From Flavobacteriales bacterium (GTDB taxonomy: Bacteria; Bacteroidota; Bacteroidia; Flavobacteriales_D; Crocinitomicaceae): a stretch of 12,929 nucleotides of DNA. The stretch is from positions 1 to 12,929 of the forward strand of contig CANHJY010000027.1 of NCBI GenBank assembly GCA_947461185.1. Direction: 5' to 3'. The first letter of the stretch is position 1. The number at the start of each line of letters is the position of its first letter. The notes under the pieces are model-generated. The model saw nothing but the letters and a program-made list of their open reading frames with translations, was not told the origin of the DNA and did no database searches. The position numbers and the translations under genes are program-made. Positions 1 through 6,689 of the stretch are shown piece after piece.

Positions 1-1
1 C

Positions 2-475
2 GGATCGGCAATGGATATTGATAAAAAAGGCAACGACTTAGATAAACATGCCGCTTACATTGATGAGGTACAAACTTATTTAGTTGAAGCAATTACAAAC
101 GAAATTGAAAGCGCGTCATACACCAAAGCAGCAAATTACATTAAGGCCTACGGAAAAGCATCAAAGAATGCAAAAGTAGGAGCCAAACTTTATGAAGGTT
201 GCATGAAATACCTTAAAACTCCCGATGATGAAAGTTCTGCAGTTACTATTTGGGAAAAAGCTCAAAAAATGCTGACAAAAGATAGTTTAAACGATGTCTC
301 AAATTGGACAAAAAATGATTTAATCATTTCAAAAGTTGGTTTAATTGAAACTTTGAAATATTTGTACGCTTTAGAAAATACAGAAATGGCTGATTTTTTT
401 CAACAATCCTACAAGGATATTTTTGGTACTGATAATGACTTTTCTGACCAATTAAAAGCTATTAAAAAAAATTAG
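2..475 (+). CDS. Hypothetical protein, 5'-truncated by the window edge
   Basis: I do not recognise this protein. The reading frame is open to the left edge (GGA TCG GCA precede the first ATG at 11), so the 154 residues from that ATG may be only the C-terminal part of a longer protein; no start signal can be judged from the ten bases available. What remains is about 158 residues, charged and predicted to be mostly helical, rich in Lys, Asp, Glu and Ala, with no signal peptide, membrane segment or clear motif. The single Cys lies in a GCMKYL segment. A strong intrinsic terminator follows the stop, so this is the last gene of its transcript and the DivIC-like gene downstream probably needs its own promoter. 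Base composition matches the neighbours. The gene is clearly coding, but its function is open. Confidence 0.7.
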   Translation, partial: GSAMDIDKKGNDLDKHAAYIDEVQTYLVEAITNEIESASYTKAANYIKAYGKASKNAKVGAKLYEGCMKYLKTPDDESSAVTIWEKAQKMLTKDSLNDVSNWTKNDLIISKVGLIETLKYLYALENTEMADFFQQSYKDIFGTDNDFSDQLKAIKKN

Positions 476-510
476 TTTATTTCTAATTAATATTTAACAA
501 TAGACTATTC

Positions 511-547
511 AAAAAAACAAACTTCCTCTGGAGTTTGTTTTTTTTTT
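511..547 (+). terminator. Rho-independent terminator after the first gene
   Basis: An A-rich left arm (511-523, ending ACAAACT) pairs perfectly with 532-544 (AGTTTGT plus T-run). The stem can be extended by a T-G wobble and a C-G pair around a CTCT loop at 526-529, and a run of ten T follows from 538. It lies 35 bases after the stop at 475 and separates that gene from the DivIC-like gene at 565. Because the arms are A/T tracts it could also work in reverse, but nothing on the minus strand ends here. Confidence 0.85.
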
Positions 548-564
548 GTTCTTAATTTGGATAC

Positions 565-849
565 ATGATGCGTGTAAAGAAATTTCTAAAGGACAAGTAT
601 GTGATTGCATCACTTATTTTCTTCATATACACGTTGTTTTTAGACGATATCGATATTTTCACCATCGTTAATCAAAAGCAAAAATTGAATAAACTCTCAA
701 GCACTCAGGTTGAATTGCAAACAAAACTTGACTCCACAAAAACTTCCTTATCTAAAGTCAACAATAAAGGTGAACTTGAACATTTTGCAAGAGAGAAAAA
801 ATTATTCAAAAAGGAAAACGAAGAAATATTTGTAATTTCCTACGAATGA
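565..849 (+). CDS. Septum formation initiator family protein (DivIC/FtsB-like)
   Basis: This is a small bitopic inner-membrane protein of the divisome. In the family, such proteins bridge early and late septal proteins (FtsL/FtsQ partners) and help activate septal peptidoglycan synthesis. The 94 residues show the family layout: a short basic cytoplasmic tail (MRVKKFLKDKY), one hydrophobic helix at about 12-26, an extracytoplasmic coiled coil at about 34-66 rich in Leu, Lys and Gln, and a C-terminal FAREKKLFKKENEEIFVI segment that matches the typical 'RE.y.mkk.gE.vfvi' end. Two adjacent ATGs (565 and 568) are equally possible starts. The gene stands alone behind a terminator and converges with the SpoIID-like gene five bases later. 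Family assignment is strong; whether it is the DivIC or FtsB counterpart cannot be told from sequence alone. Confidence 0.87.
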   Translation: MMRVKKFLKDKYVIASLIFFIYTLFLDDIDIFTIVNQKQKLNKLSSTQVELQTKLDSTKTSLSKVNNKGELEHFAREKKLFKKENEEIFVISYE

Positions 850-854
850 TTTAA

Positions 855-2027
855 CTAGAAAGGTTCGATTTTCGGTTGATTATAATAACGATACCTTTGA
901 ATATCAATAAGTTGCGCTCCGGGGAAATAGAATTGTAGAATATCATTGCTTTTAAAACCGAGTTTGGCCATTTTCATGGCTCCTTCTTGACAAAGCCCAA
1001 CCCCGTGTCCATAACCTCGCCCAGTTAAAAGTACATCCTCACCATCAGGTTGGCATGAAAAAAAAGTAGATTTTAAAGAAAACTGGTCACGAATATCTCT
1101 TAATGGAATACCCAGTACTGGGTCAATATAGAATGCTTTTCGTGACGTTTGATTGAAATTATAAATCAACGAATTGAACAAACTATCATTTATGGGATAG
1201 TTATATTTTTTAATCAAAAAGTTGGACCATTCATTTTTCGGGATACGTTTTTCCCATTGTGCCTGTTTAGTGTAGATGCAGAACGTATCGATACGTGAAG
1301 TCAAATATGGCAAGCTCGAATTCCATATGTATTGTGGTTCAAAAGTTTGACCTCCACAATTTGCGTGAAAATAGGCATCAATGAGATAATCTTTCTGATC
1401 AAGTAGTACTTGGTTTTTAGTAAGTTGAACAGCCGAATCTATTGTTGTTGAATATCTTAACATATTCAGATAAGCCTGACAATGTACGCGATCACAGAGG
1501 CTAAATCCTTCCTTTGCGTGCTTCTCTTTATATTTCAGCGCGTAGGATCTACTTATAATAGCTTGAACTTTATAGTATTCGATGTTCCATCCAACTCCGC
1601 CTTCCGATTCAACCACGCCGGCAACATATCGGTCAATATCTACATTATTCACAATTGAAACTCCAGATTCACCTGAAAACAATTCAATATCATCTTGATA
1701 TTTTCGCTGTTTAACGGAGGGGTCTTTACAATTAATAATCAATGAAGAACCAACACTATCTTGGACAAGATATACGCGTTCAAAATCACCAATATCTTCA
1801 ACTCCTTTTTTGAGAAAAATGCGTTTTCCTAATTTTAAAACTTCGACATACTCATTCTTTAAAATAGTATCAAGCAAAAGTGAGTCTCCATAAACATAAT
1901 ATGGTGCGTCATTATAGGACAAGGTTACTCTATTGATATTGTAATCACGAAATAGGCCGATTCGAAGCTGTTGCCCAGTCAAACAAAATCCGAAGATTAT
2001 AAAAATTGTTGAAAACACCCATTTCAC
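855..2027 (-). CDS. SpoIID/LytB-domain protein, probable peptidoglycan lytic enzyme
   Basis: The SpoIID family cleaves glycan strands stripped of stem peptides (lytic transglycosylase). The 390 residues begin with a signal peptide (hydrophobic about 4-17; the FGFC sequence is not a proper lipobox, so probably cleaved rather than lipidated). The SpoIID domain spans about 120-375: YVAGVVESEGG (134-144, with E142 at the family's catalytic Glu position), the KVQAIISRSYALKY helix (153-166), CDRVHCQAY (178-186), which resembles the zinc-binding CD..HCQ motif of clostridial SpoIID, HANCGGQT (221-228), and GRGYGHGVGLCQEGA (336-350). The start is GTG at 2027; the next in-frame Met lies inside the domain. 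It is the last gene of the surE-lpxB run, 43 bases after lpxB. Flavobacteria-like organisms do not sporulate, so a role in wall turnover or division is more likely. Domain call is secure; the exact substrate is inferred. Confidence 0.9.
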   Translation of the reverse strand: MKWVFSTIFIIFGFCLTGQQLRIGLFRDYNINRVTLSYNDAPYYVYGDSLLLDTILKNEYVEVLKLGKRIFLKKGVEDIGDFERVYLVQDSVGSSLIINCKDPSVKQRKYQDDIELFSGESGVSIVNNVDIDRYVAGVVESEGGVGWNIEYYKVQAIISRSYALKYKEKHAKEGFSLCDRVHCQAYLNMLRYSTTIDSAVQLTKNQVLLDQKDYLIDAYFHANCGGQTFEPQYIWNSSLPYLTSRIDTFCIYTKQAQWEKRIPKNEWSNFLIKKYNYPINDSLFNSLIYNFNQTSRKAFYIDPVLGIPLRDIRDQFSLKSTFFSCQPDGEDVLLTGRGYGHGVGLCQEGAMKMAKLGFKSNDILQFYFPGAQLIDIQRYRYYNQPKIEPF

Positions 2028-2032
2028 GTTAA

Positions 2033-2040
2033 CAAAATTA
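2033..2040 (-). promoter_or_regulatory. Possible -7 element ahead of the SpoIID-like gene
   Basis: On the minus strand TAATTTTG fits the Bacteroidota -7 consensus TAnnTTTG exactly. It ends only five bases before the GTG start, so a transcript from it would be nearly leaderless. I see no TTTG or TTG at the expected -33 distance, and in AT-rich DNA an eight-base match of this looseness arises by chance, so this is a weak call. Confidence 0.25.
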
Positions 2041-2070
2041 GATTTTGGGAATAAGAAAAGCTTGAACCCA

Positions 2071-3192
2071 TTAAATAGTTTTCAACAAAGTTTGTGCAAC
2101 TTTAAGACTTGCACCTTTGCCACCAAGTATTTTTATTAAATCGTCATATTCAGTCAGGATAAAATCTCTTTTTTCACCTCCCAATATGACTGATTTTAAT
2201 TCATGAGATATCTTCGAGGAGGAGCAATCATTTTGAATGAGTTCCTTAACAACCTCTTTATCCATAATAAGATTTACCAAAGAAATGTATTTGATGTCTA
2301 CCAAGCGCTTTGCTATAAAGTAGGAAATAAATGAACTTTTATAGCAAACAACCTGTGGTACTTTGAAAAGTGCAGTTTCAAGGGTAGCCGTTCCAGATGT
2401 TACAATGGCTGCCTCAGCATTTGACAGAATACCGTAGGTATTACCTTTAATGAAACGAACATCTTTGTTTTGATACATTTCATACTCTTTTTCATCCAAA
2501 TTAGGGGCACAAGCTACGATAAACTGATAATTATCAAAACCATTTAATGCTTCAAGCATAATTGGCAATTTTCTTTTAATTTCTTGTTTTCTGCTCCCGG
2601 GAAGTAATGCAATGATTGGTTTGTCAGGTAAATCATATGTATCGAAAAAAGAGGATTTATCTGAACTACTTCGATAATCATCTATAGCATCCAATAAGGG
2701 GTTGCCAACGTATTCAACTGGATAATTGTAATTTTTATAAAAATCTTTTTCGAAAGGCAGAATGACAAACATTTGAAAAACACATCGCTTTATTTTATGA
2801 ACTCTTGATTTTTTCCAAGCCCAAATTTGGGGAGAAATATAATAGTACACTTTAATACCTTGAGAATGGGCCCATTCTGCAATCCGTAAATTAAATCCAG
2901 GATAGTCTATTAAAATGAGTGCATCAGGTTTAAAATCAAGAATATCCTTTTTACAGAATTTAATGTTTCGAAAGATTGTTTTAATATTAAAAAGCACCTC
3001 AATAAATCCCATGAAGGCCAGTTCAGCAATATGCTTCACCAAGGTCCCGCCATTGTTCTTCATATGATCACCACCCCAATAACGAAAATTAATATGTTTT
3101 CGTTCCTGATTAAGTGCCTTCATTAAGTTTCCTCCGTGCAAATCACCTGAAGCTTCTCCAGCGATGATGTAGATTTTCAATTCTTTTTCCAA
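2071..3192 (-). CDS. lpxB: Lipid-A-disaccharide synthase
   Basis: LpxB joins UDP-2,3-diacylglucosamine to lipid X at the cytoplasmic face of the inner membrane, forming the tetraacyl disaccharide of lipid A (Raetz pathway). At 373 residues it matches the family (E. coli about 382). Visible marks are AGEASGDLHGG near the N-terminus (about 11-21), ILIDYPGFNLRIA, YYISPQIWAWKKSR, LLPGSRKQEI, the TSGTATLETAL donor-binding segment and VNLIMDKEVVKELIQ. The start is unusual: no in-frame ATG precedes the GEASGD motif, only TTG at 3192 and TTG at 3180. The latter would give a protein beginning (M)KIYIIAGEASGD, the normal place for LpxB. The frame continues upstream only to the TAG stop of the preceding small membrane gene, in the same frame. 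Identity is very secure; the start is not. Confidence 0.96.
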   Translation of the reverse strand: MEKELKIYIIAGEASGDLHGGNLMKALNQERKHINFRYWGGDHMKNNGGTLVKHIAELAFMGFIEVLFNIKTIFRNIKFCKKDILDFKPDALILIDYPGFNLRIAEWAHSQGIKVYYYISPQIWAWKKSRVHKIKRCVFQMFVILPFEKDFYKNYNYPVEYVGNPLLDAIDDYRSSSDKSSFFDTYDLPDKPIIALLPGSRKQEIKRKLPIMLEALNGFDNYQFIVACAPNLDEKEYEMYQNKDVRFIKGNTYGILSNAEAAIVTSGTATLETALFKVPQVVCYKSSFISYFIAKRLVDIKYISLVNLIMDKEVVKELIQNDCSSSKISHELKSVILGGEKRDFILTEYDDLIKILGGKGASLKVAQTLLKTI

Positions 3193-3201
3193 GTATTTAT
3201 G

Positions 3202-3522
3202 CTAACTGTAATAAAAGTTGATATAAAGAATGTAAGGAAGGTATCCTAATGTACCTAGAATAATTCCCATAGCGAAATTGTATTTTTCACGATTGAGAGA
3301 CATATAAAACCAAACCAAATTGCATATACAAGAAATGGAAAGGTATTTTCCGCGGAAAACGACTTCATGTCCGAATTTATGCCATATTGTATCAAATGGA
3401 TAATTTTGTATCCAAGCCATTACAAATATAACGAGAGGGATACATATAATTGGAGAGATCAATCCAACCAACAATCCTTTTGTATGAGATAAATTCCACT
3501 TTCTTAAATTCATAAGTTCCAT
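3202..3522 (-). CDS. Small three-helix membrane protein between surE and lpxB
   Basis: I do not recognise a named family. The 106 residues contain three likely membrane helices: about 15-37 (GLLVGLISPIICIPLVIF), about 60-76 (YLSISCICNLVWFYMSL) and about 84-104 (AMGIILGTLGYLPYILYI), with a basic N-terminus and an intervening loop with FGHEVVFRGK. The ATG at 3522 overlaps surE by 13 bases. The in-frame ATG at 3513 forms an ATGA overlap with the surE stop and is an equally good start (103 residues); either way translation is probably coupled to surE. Its TAG stop lies nine bases before the proposed lpxB start and in the same frame. The position between surE and lpxB suggests an envelope role, but this is inference from context only. 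Confidence 0.75.
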   Translation of the reverse strand: MELMNLRKWNLSHTKGLLVGLISPIICIPLVIFVMAWIQNYPFDTIWHKFGHEVVFRGKYLSISCICNLVWFYMSLNREKYNFAMGIILGTLGYLPYILYINFYYS

Positions 3523-4271
3523 TTTTTTAATTCATCTAAGGCATTATACGCAGTCATGTCAAATTGGGTAGGTACAATGGTAGCGTAGCCCTTATTTAAA
3601 GCTTCGATATCAGTGCCCTTAATTTCATTTCCTGCAATAAATTCGCCTGTCAACCAATAATATGGCTTTCCAAATTGATCCAATCTTTTATCAAAACGAT
3701 CTTCCCAAAAAGCATGAGCTTGAGAACAAACTTGAAATCCTTTATATGGTTGCCCATTAAACGACGGAAAATTAACATTGAAACAAACATGCTTCGGGAA
3801 ATTTCCATTTAACGCCTCTCGAATTAGTTTTTTAGACCAACTTTGAGCTTCTGAAAAGTCGGCATCAGAATGGAAATCATCAAGAGAAAAACCTATTGAA
3901 GGGATATTTTCCATTGCACCTTCTACAGCTGCCGACATTGTTCCAGAATAAAGGACATTAGTAGAATAATTAGCACCATGATTAATTCCTGAAAGTATGA
4001 GATCAGGCTTGCGCTTCATAATTTCATAAATGCCTAACTTTACGCAATCTACAGGAGTACCTGAACATGTATAGGCATCAACTCCCTCGAAAATTAAAGA
4101 TTTTTCCAATCTTAAAATCTGATTTACTGTTATCGCATGCCCCATTCCAGATTGCGGCTTATCAGGAGCAACTACTAAAATATCGCCAAATTCTTTTGCA
4201 ATTTCTATCAAAGATTTAATACCTTTAGAGGAAATACCATCATCGTTTGTGATAAATAATAAAGGGCGCAT
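3510..4271 (-). CDS. surE: 5'/3'-nucleotidase SurE
   Basis: SurE is a cytoplasmic metal-dependent phosphatase acting on nucleoside monophosphates and, in some species, short polyphosphate. The start chosen is ATG at 4271, giving 253 residues beginning MRPLLFITNDDG, the normal N-terminus of the family; an in-frame TTG at 4295 would add eight residues without family support. The metal ligands are all in place: D10 and D11 (TNDDG), S41 (PQSGMGHA) and N97 (SGINHGAN). The GTPVDCVKLG motif at 71-80 and YSGTMSAAVEGA after the Asn are also typical. The gene heads the minus-strand run that continues through the small membrane protein and lpxB, and its stop overlaps the next start. It diverges from the DinB-like gene at 4381. 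Identification is secure. Confidence 0.95.
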   Translation of the reverse strand: MRPLLFITNDDGISSKGIKSLIEIAKEFGDILVVAPDKPQSGMGHAITVNQILRLEKSLIFEGVDAYTCSGTPVDCVKLGIYEIMKRKPDLILSGINHGANYSTNVLYSGTMSAAVEGAMENIPSIGFSLDDFHSDADFSEAQSWSKKLIREALNGNFPKHVCFNVNFPSFNGQPYKGFQVCSQAHAFWEDRFDKRLDQFGKPYYWLTGEFIAGNEIKGTDIEALNKGYATIVPTQFDMTAYNALDELKKWNL

Positions 4272-4318
4272 TTTCAGAATATTTGTATCAAGCAACGCGA
4301 ATGTAATGATAATCTATC

Positions 4319-4364
4319 TTTAAGCTTTAGAATCATTCAATTATTATGTATTTTTAAGCATTAG
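4319..4364. repeat. 12-bp imperfect direct repeat between surE and the DinB-like gene
   Basis: TTTAAGCTTTAG at 4319-4330 recurs as TTTAAGCATTAG at 4353-4364: 11 of 12 bases identical, start to start 34 bases. Both copies lie in the 109-base divergent intergenic region, the natural place for a regulator site shared by the two operons. A weak -7-like TATCTTTA (4315-4322) overlaps the first copy. No clear promoter pair could be set for either direction. The repeat is directly visible; regulatory meaning is inference. Confidence 0.4.
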
Positions 4365-4380
4365 GAAAAAAATTTAGGTA

Positions 4381-4965
4381 ATGTCTATGAAATCAAGTGA
4401 ATTAATTAATGAAGTAAAGTTAATCACTCAAGAAAATATTCAAATTCTCCATAAACAGTTTATTGAACTTAATGCTCAACAGCGCTCTTGGAAAAAGGAT
4501 AAAAATGTTTGGAACATAAATGAAGTACTAACGCACCTTATAGAATACGCCAATTATTATCACCAAACGTTTTTACACAGAATAAATAAGACAAAATTCC
4601 GCCAATCTAGGGAAGTTTTCACCTCGTCTCCTTTGGGAAAAGCTGCTTGGAAATCAATGAAATTAGGCACCTTGAAAAACATTAAACGCAAAATAAAAAG
4701 TCCGAAACAATACAATCCATTAGTTGGAGACATCACAACCAACAAGTTTGCATTGGAGTTATTTATTGAAAAGCAAGAGGAGTTACTCCAAATTATTGAT
4801 TTAGCTGCTGAGGTTGATTTAAAAAGAGTAAGAATTCCAATTTCAATCTCAAAGATTGTTAGATTGAGACTCGGAGACGCACTTCTATTTGTTTGCTATC
4901 ATAATCAGCGGCACATGCAACAGATTCTGAATCTGATTAATCATCCCGAATTTCCAAAAAAATGA
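4381..4965 (+). CDS. DinB-like (DinB_2 type) putative metal-binding four-helix protein
   Basis: The 194-residue protein resembles the DinB/YfiT superfamily, four-helix bundles that bind a divalent metal through three His residues; characterised members include thiol-S-transferases such as bacillithiol and mycothiol enzymes, but most have no known reaction. Visible signature parts are W44-NINEVLTHL with H52, and YHNQRHMQQI near the C-terminus with H174 and H178, giving the expected triad in the expected spacing. The middle (about 70-115) is strongly basic with several Lys and Arg and is less typical. There is no signal peptide or membrane segment. The start is ATG at 4381 (a second ATG two codons later is possible). 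It overlaps the NlpC/P60 gene through ATGA and heads a four-gene run ending in glyA. The fold assignment is fairly good; the substrate is unknown. Confidence 0.75.
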   Translation: MSMKSSELINEVKLITQENIQILHKQFIELNAQQRSWKKDKNVWNINEVLTHLIEYANYYHQTFLHRINKTKFRQSREVFTSSPLGKAAWKSMKLGTLKNIKRKIKSPKQYNPLVGDITTNKFALELFIEKQEELLQIIDLAAEVDLKRVRIPISISKIVRLRLGDALLFVCYHNQRHMQQILNLINHPEFPKK

Positions 4966-5726
4966 CTTCAAAATTTGGATATTGCTTAGTAAGTATTTCA
5001 CCAATAAGAGCATCTGAATCGGATGCATCTGAAATGACAAGTCAATTGCTTTTCGGTGAACCTGTTGAAATTTTATCTTCAATTAATAGTTGGTTGAAAA
5101 TCAAAACCATTTTGGATGAATATGAAGGATATGTTGATATTAAACACATTGAGCCAATTAGTGAAAGTGAAAAGGATACTTGGTTAAATTCGTATGGCTA
5201 CCAAATTAACAGAACAAATACATTAGCCGGATTTAATGGCGAGTTTATGACGTGTAGAGGATCATTTATCTCCAATAAGGACGATGAATTCTTAATTGGT
5301 AACCAATCCTATAGAATTATCCAAAATAATGAAGAACAACTCCCAAACCTGCTTAATTTAGCTTCAAATTATTTGAACTCGCCTTATCTATGGGGCGGAA
5401 AATCACCTTTTGGAATTGACTGTTCTGGTTTCGTTCAAGTGGTATATAGATTCTATGGCATCCAACTACCAAGAGATGCGAAAGATCAATTTTTAACAGG
5501 CGAAAACATCCCATTTGATGCAATTCAAGAAGGCGATTTAGCTTTTTTTGAGAATAAAACAGGTAAAATAATTCATGTGGGAATTTTAGATGGAAAGGAT
5601 AAAATTCTTCATGCCTCAGGTTGGGTTAGATGGGATTTATTTGATGAAAATGGCATTACACATTTAAAATCAGGACAATTGACGCATAAATTAACAGGTA
5701 TTAAAAGATATATAATTGAAAAATAG
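4962..5726 (+). CDS. C40 (NlpC/P60) peptidase with N-terminal SH3-like domain
   Basis: NlpC/P60 cysteine peptidases cut peptidoglycan stem peptides, usually the D-Glu/diamino-acid bond. The 254 residues comprise an SH3-like region at about 4-65 (FGYCLVSISPIRAS... GEPVEILSS... GYVDIKHIEP), a linker or second SH3-like part at about 75-120, and the catalytic domain at about 130-252. The catalytic Cys is C154 (GIDCSGFVQVVYRFYG), the His is H205 (IIHVGILDG) and the third polar residue is H217 (LHASG); YLWGGKSPFG precedes the Cys as in YkfC-like enzymes. There is no signal peptide, so a cytoplasmic role in recycling imported muropeptides is plausible, as for YkfC. It starts inside the DinB-like stop codon (ATGA) and is followed by the epimerase gene after 15 bases. 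The family is secure; cell location is inferred. Confidence 0.93.
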   Translation: MTSKFGYCLVSISPIRASESDASEMTSQLLFGEPVEILSSINSWLKIKTILDEYEGYVDIKHIEPISESEKDTWLNSYGYQINRTNTLAGFNGEFMTCRGSFISNKDDEFLIGNQSYRIIQNNEEQLPNLLNLASNYLNSPYLWGGKSPFGIDCSGFVQVVYRFYGIQLPRDAKDQFLTGENIPFDAIQEGDLAFFENKTGKIIHVGILDGKDKILHASGWVRWDLFDENGITHLKSGQLTHKLTGIKRYIIEK

Positions 5727-5741
5727 CATATTTGTACTACT

Positions 5742-6689
5742 ATGAAAATACTTATTACCGGTGGTGCCGGATTTATCGGAAGCAATCTAGCTAAAAGGCT
5801 AGTTAATGAAGGTCATGACATTGTTGTTTTAGACTCCTTACTTCGAGGCAATAAATTAGAAAAAGACACCTATTCTAAGGTGAAATTTATCAAGGGTGAT
5901 GTTCGGGATTTATCTTTAGTAACAGAGGCAAGCAAAAATTGTGATTTAATTTTTCATTTTGCAGCAGTTTTAGGGGTTGACATTGTGGCTGACAATCCTG
6001 TGGAAACTATGGATGTAGAAGTAATAGGAACTAGAAATGTTGTCGAGGCTGCTTTCGTTAATAACGTTAAAAAAATAATGTACGCTTCAACAAGTGGTAT
6101 ATACGGCCATTCTGCAATAGAAAACGCATTAACTGAAGAAGTACTAGTTGACCCAAGAACATCTTATGCCATGGCAAAAAGATACAACGAAATTTATCTA
6201 GCTTCGCACCACGAAGAAAAAGGACTTAATGTTATTTCTCTCAGGTTTTTCAATGTCTATGGTAAAAACCAGGATAATAGAATGGTGGTTCCAAGATTTT
6301 TTGAACAAGCGATTTCAGGAGAAGATATTACAGTTTTTGGTAGCGGTAATCAAACTAGAGATTTTACATATATAGATGATACCGTTGAAGCCTGTGTTCA
6401 ACTTATGAATGTTAACGGTTGCCACATTGTAAATATTGCCAATGAAGCTGAGTGGTGCATCACTGAATTAGCTCAAAAAATAAAATCCATAACGGAATCA
6501 AACTCGAAAATAACGTATTTAGAAGCTCCAAAAAAACGTTACGACTACGAAGTCGAAAGAAGGGTTGGTAGTTCTGAAAAATTACAAAAATTAACAAACT
6601 TTAAGCCCATGACCTCCTTAGGCGAAGGGTTATCAATGATTTTAGAAGACAATTACAAAACGCAAATCAATTACAATGAAATCGGATAA
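5742..6689 (+). CDS. NAD-dependent epimerase/dehydratase (extended SDR)
   Basis: This is a sugar-nucleotide-modifying extended short-chain dehydrogenase of 315 residues. The Rossmann motif GGAGFIGSN is at 7-15, D31 at the end of strand 2 fits NAD(H) binding, YASTSGIYG at 114-122 supplies the active-site Ser/Thr, and Y142 with K146 ([10 protein letters not shown]) form the catalytic pair. [10 protein letters not shown] and [18 protein letters not shown] are typical of the UDP-glucose 4-epimerase, UDP-glucuronate decarboxylase and dTDP-glucose dehydratase group, but I cannot choose the substrate from sequence alone. The C-terminal domain is normal length. The gene lies 15 bases after the NlpC/P60 gene and its last 14 bases overlap glyA. 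A role in surface glycan precursor supply is likely, given gmhA and a GT-C-like gene nearby, though those are in separate transcripts. Confidence 0.9.
   Translation: MKILITGGAGFIGSNLAKRLVNEGHDIVVLDSLLRGNKLEKDTYSKVKFIKGDVRDLSLVTEASKNCDLIFHFAAVLGVDIVADNPVETMDVEVIGTRNVVEAAFVNNVKKIMYASTSGIYGHSAIENALTEEVLVDPRTSYAMAKRYNEIYLASHHEEKGLNVISLRFFNVYGKNQDNRMVVPRFFEQAISGEDITVFGSGNQTRDFTYIDDTVEACVQLMNVNGCHIVNIANEAEWCITELAQKIKSITESNSKITYLEAPKKRYDYEVERRVGSSEKLQKLTNFKPMTSLGEGLSMILEDNYKTQINYNEIG

Noticed and set aside
552..560. TTAATTTGG just before the DivIC-like gene as a -7 element.
   Set aside because: It misses the consensus by one base in either register and the nearest TTTG candidates are too close, lying inside the terminator stem and T-run.
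4560..5082. Minus-strand open frames of about 60 codons opposite the DinB-like gene and the start of the peptidase gene.
   Set aside because: They are antisense to well-supported genes and show no family features.
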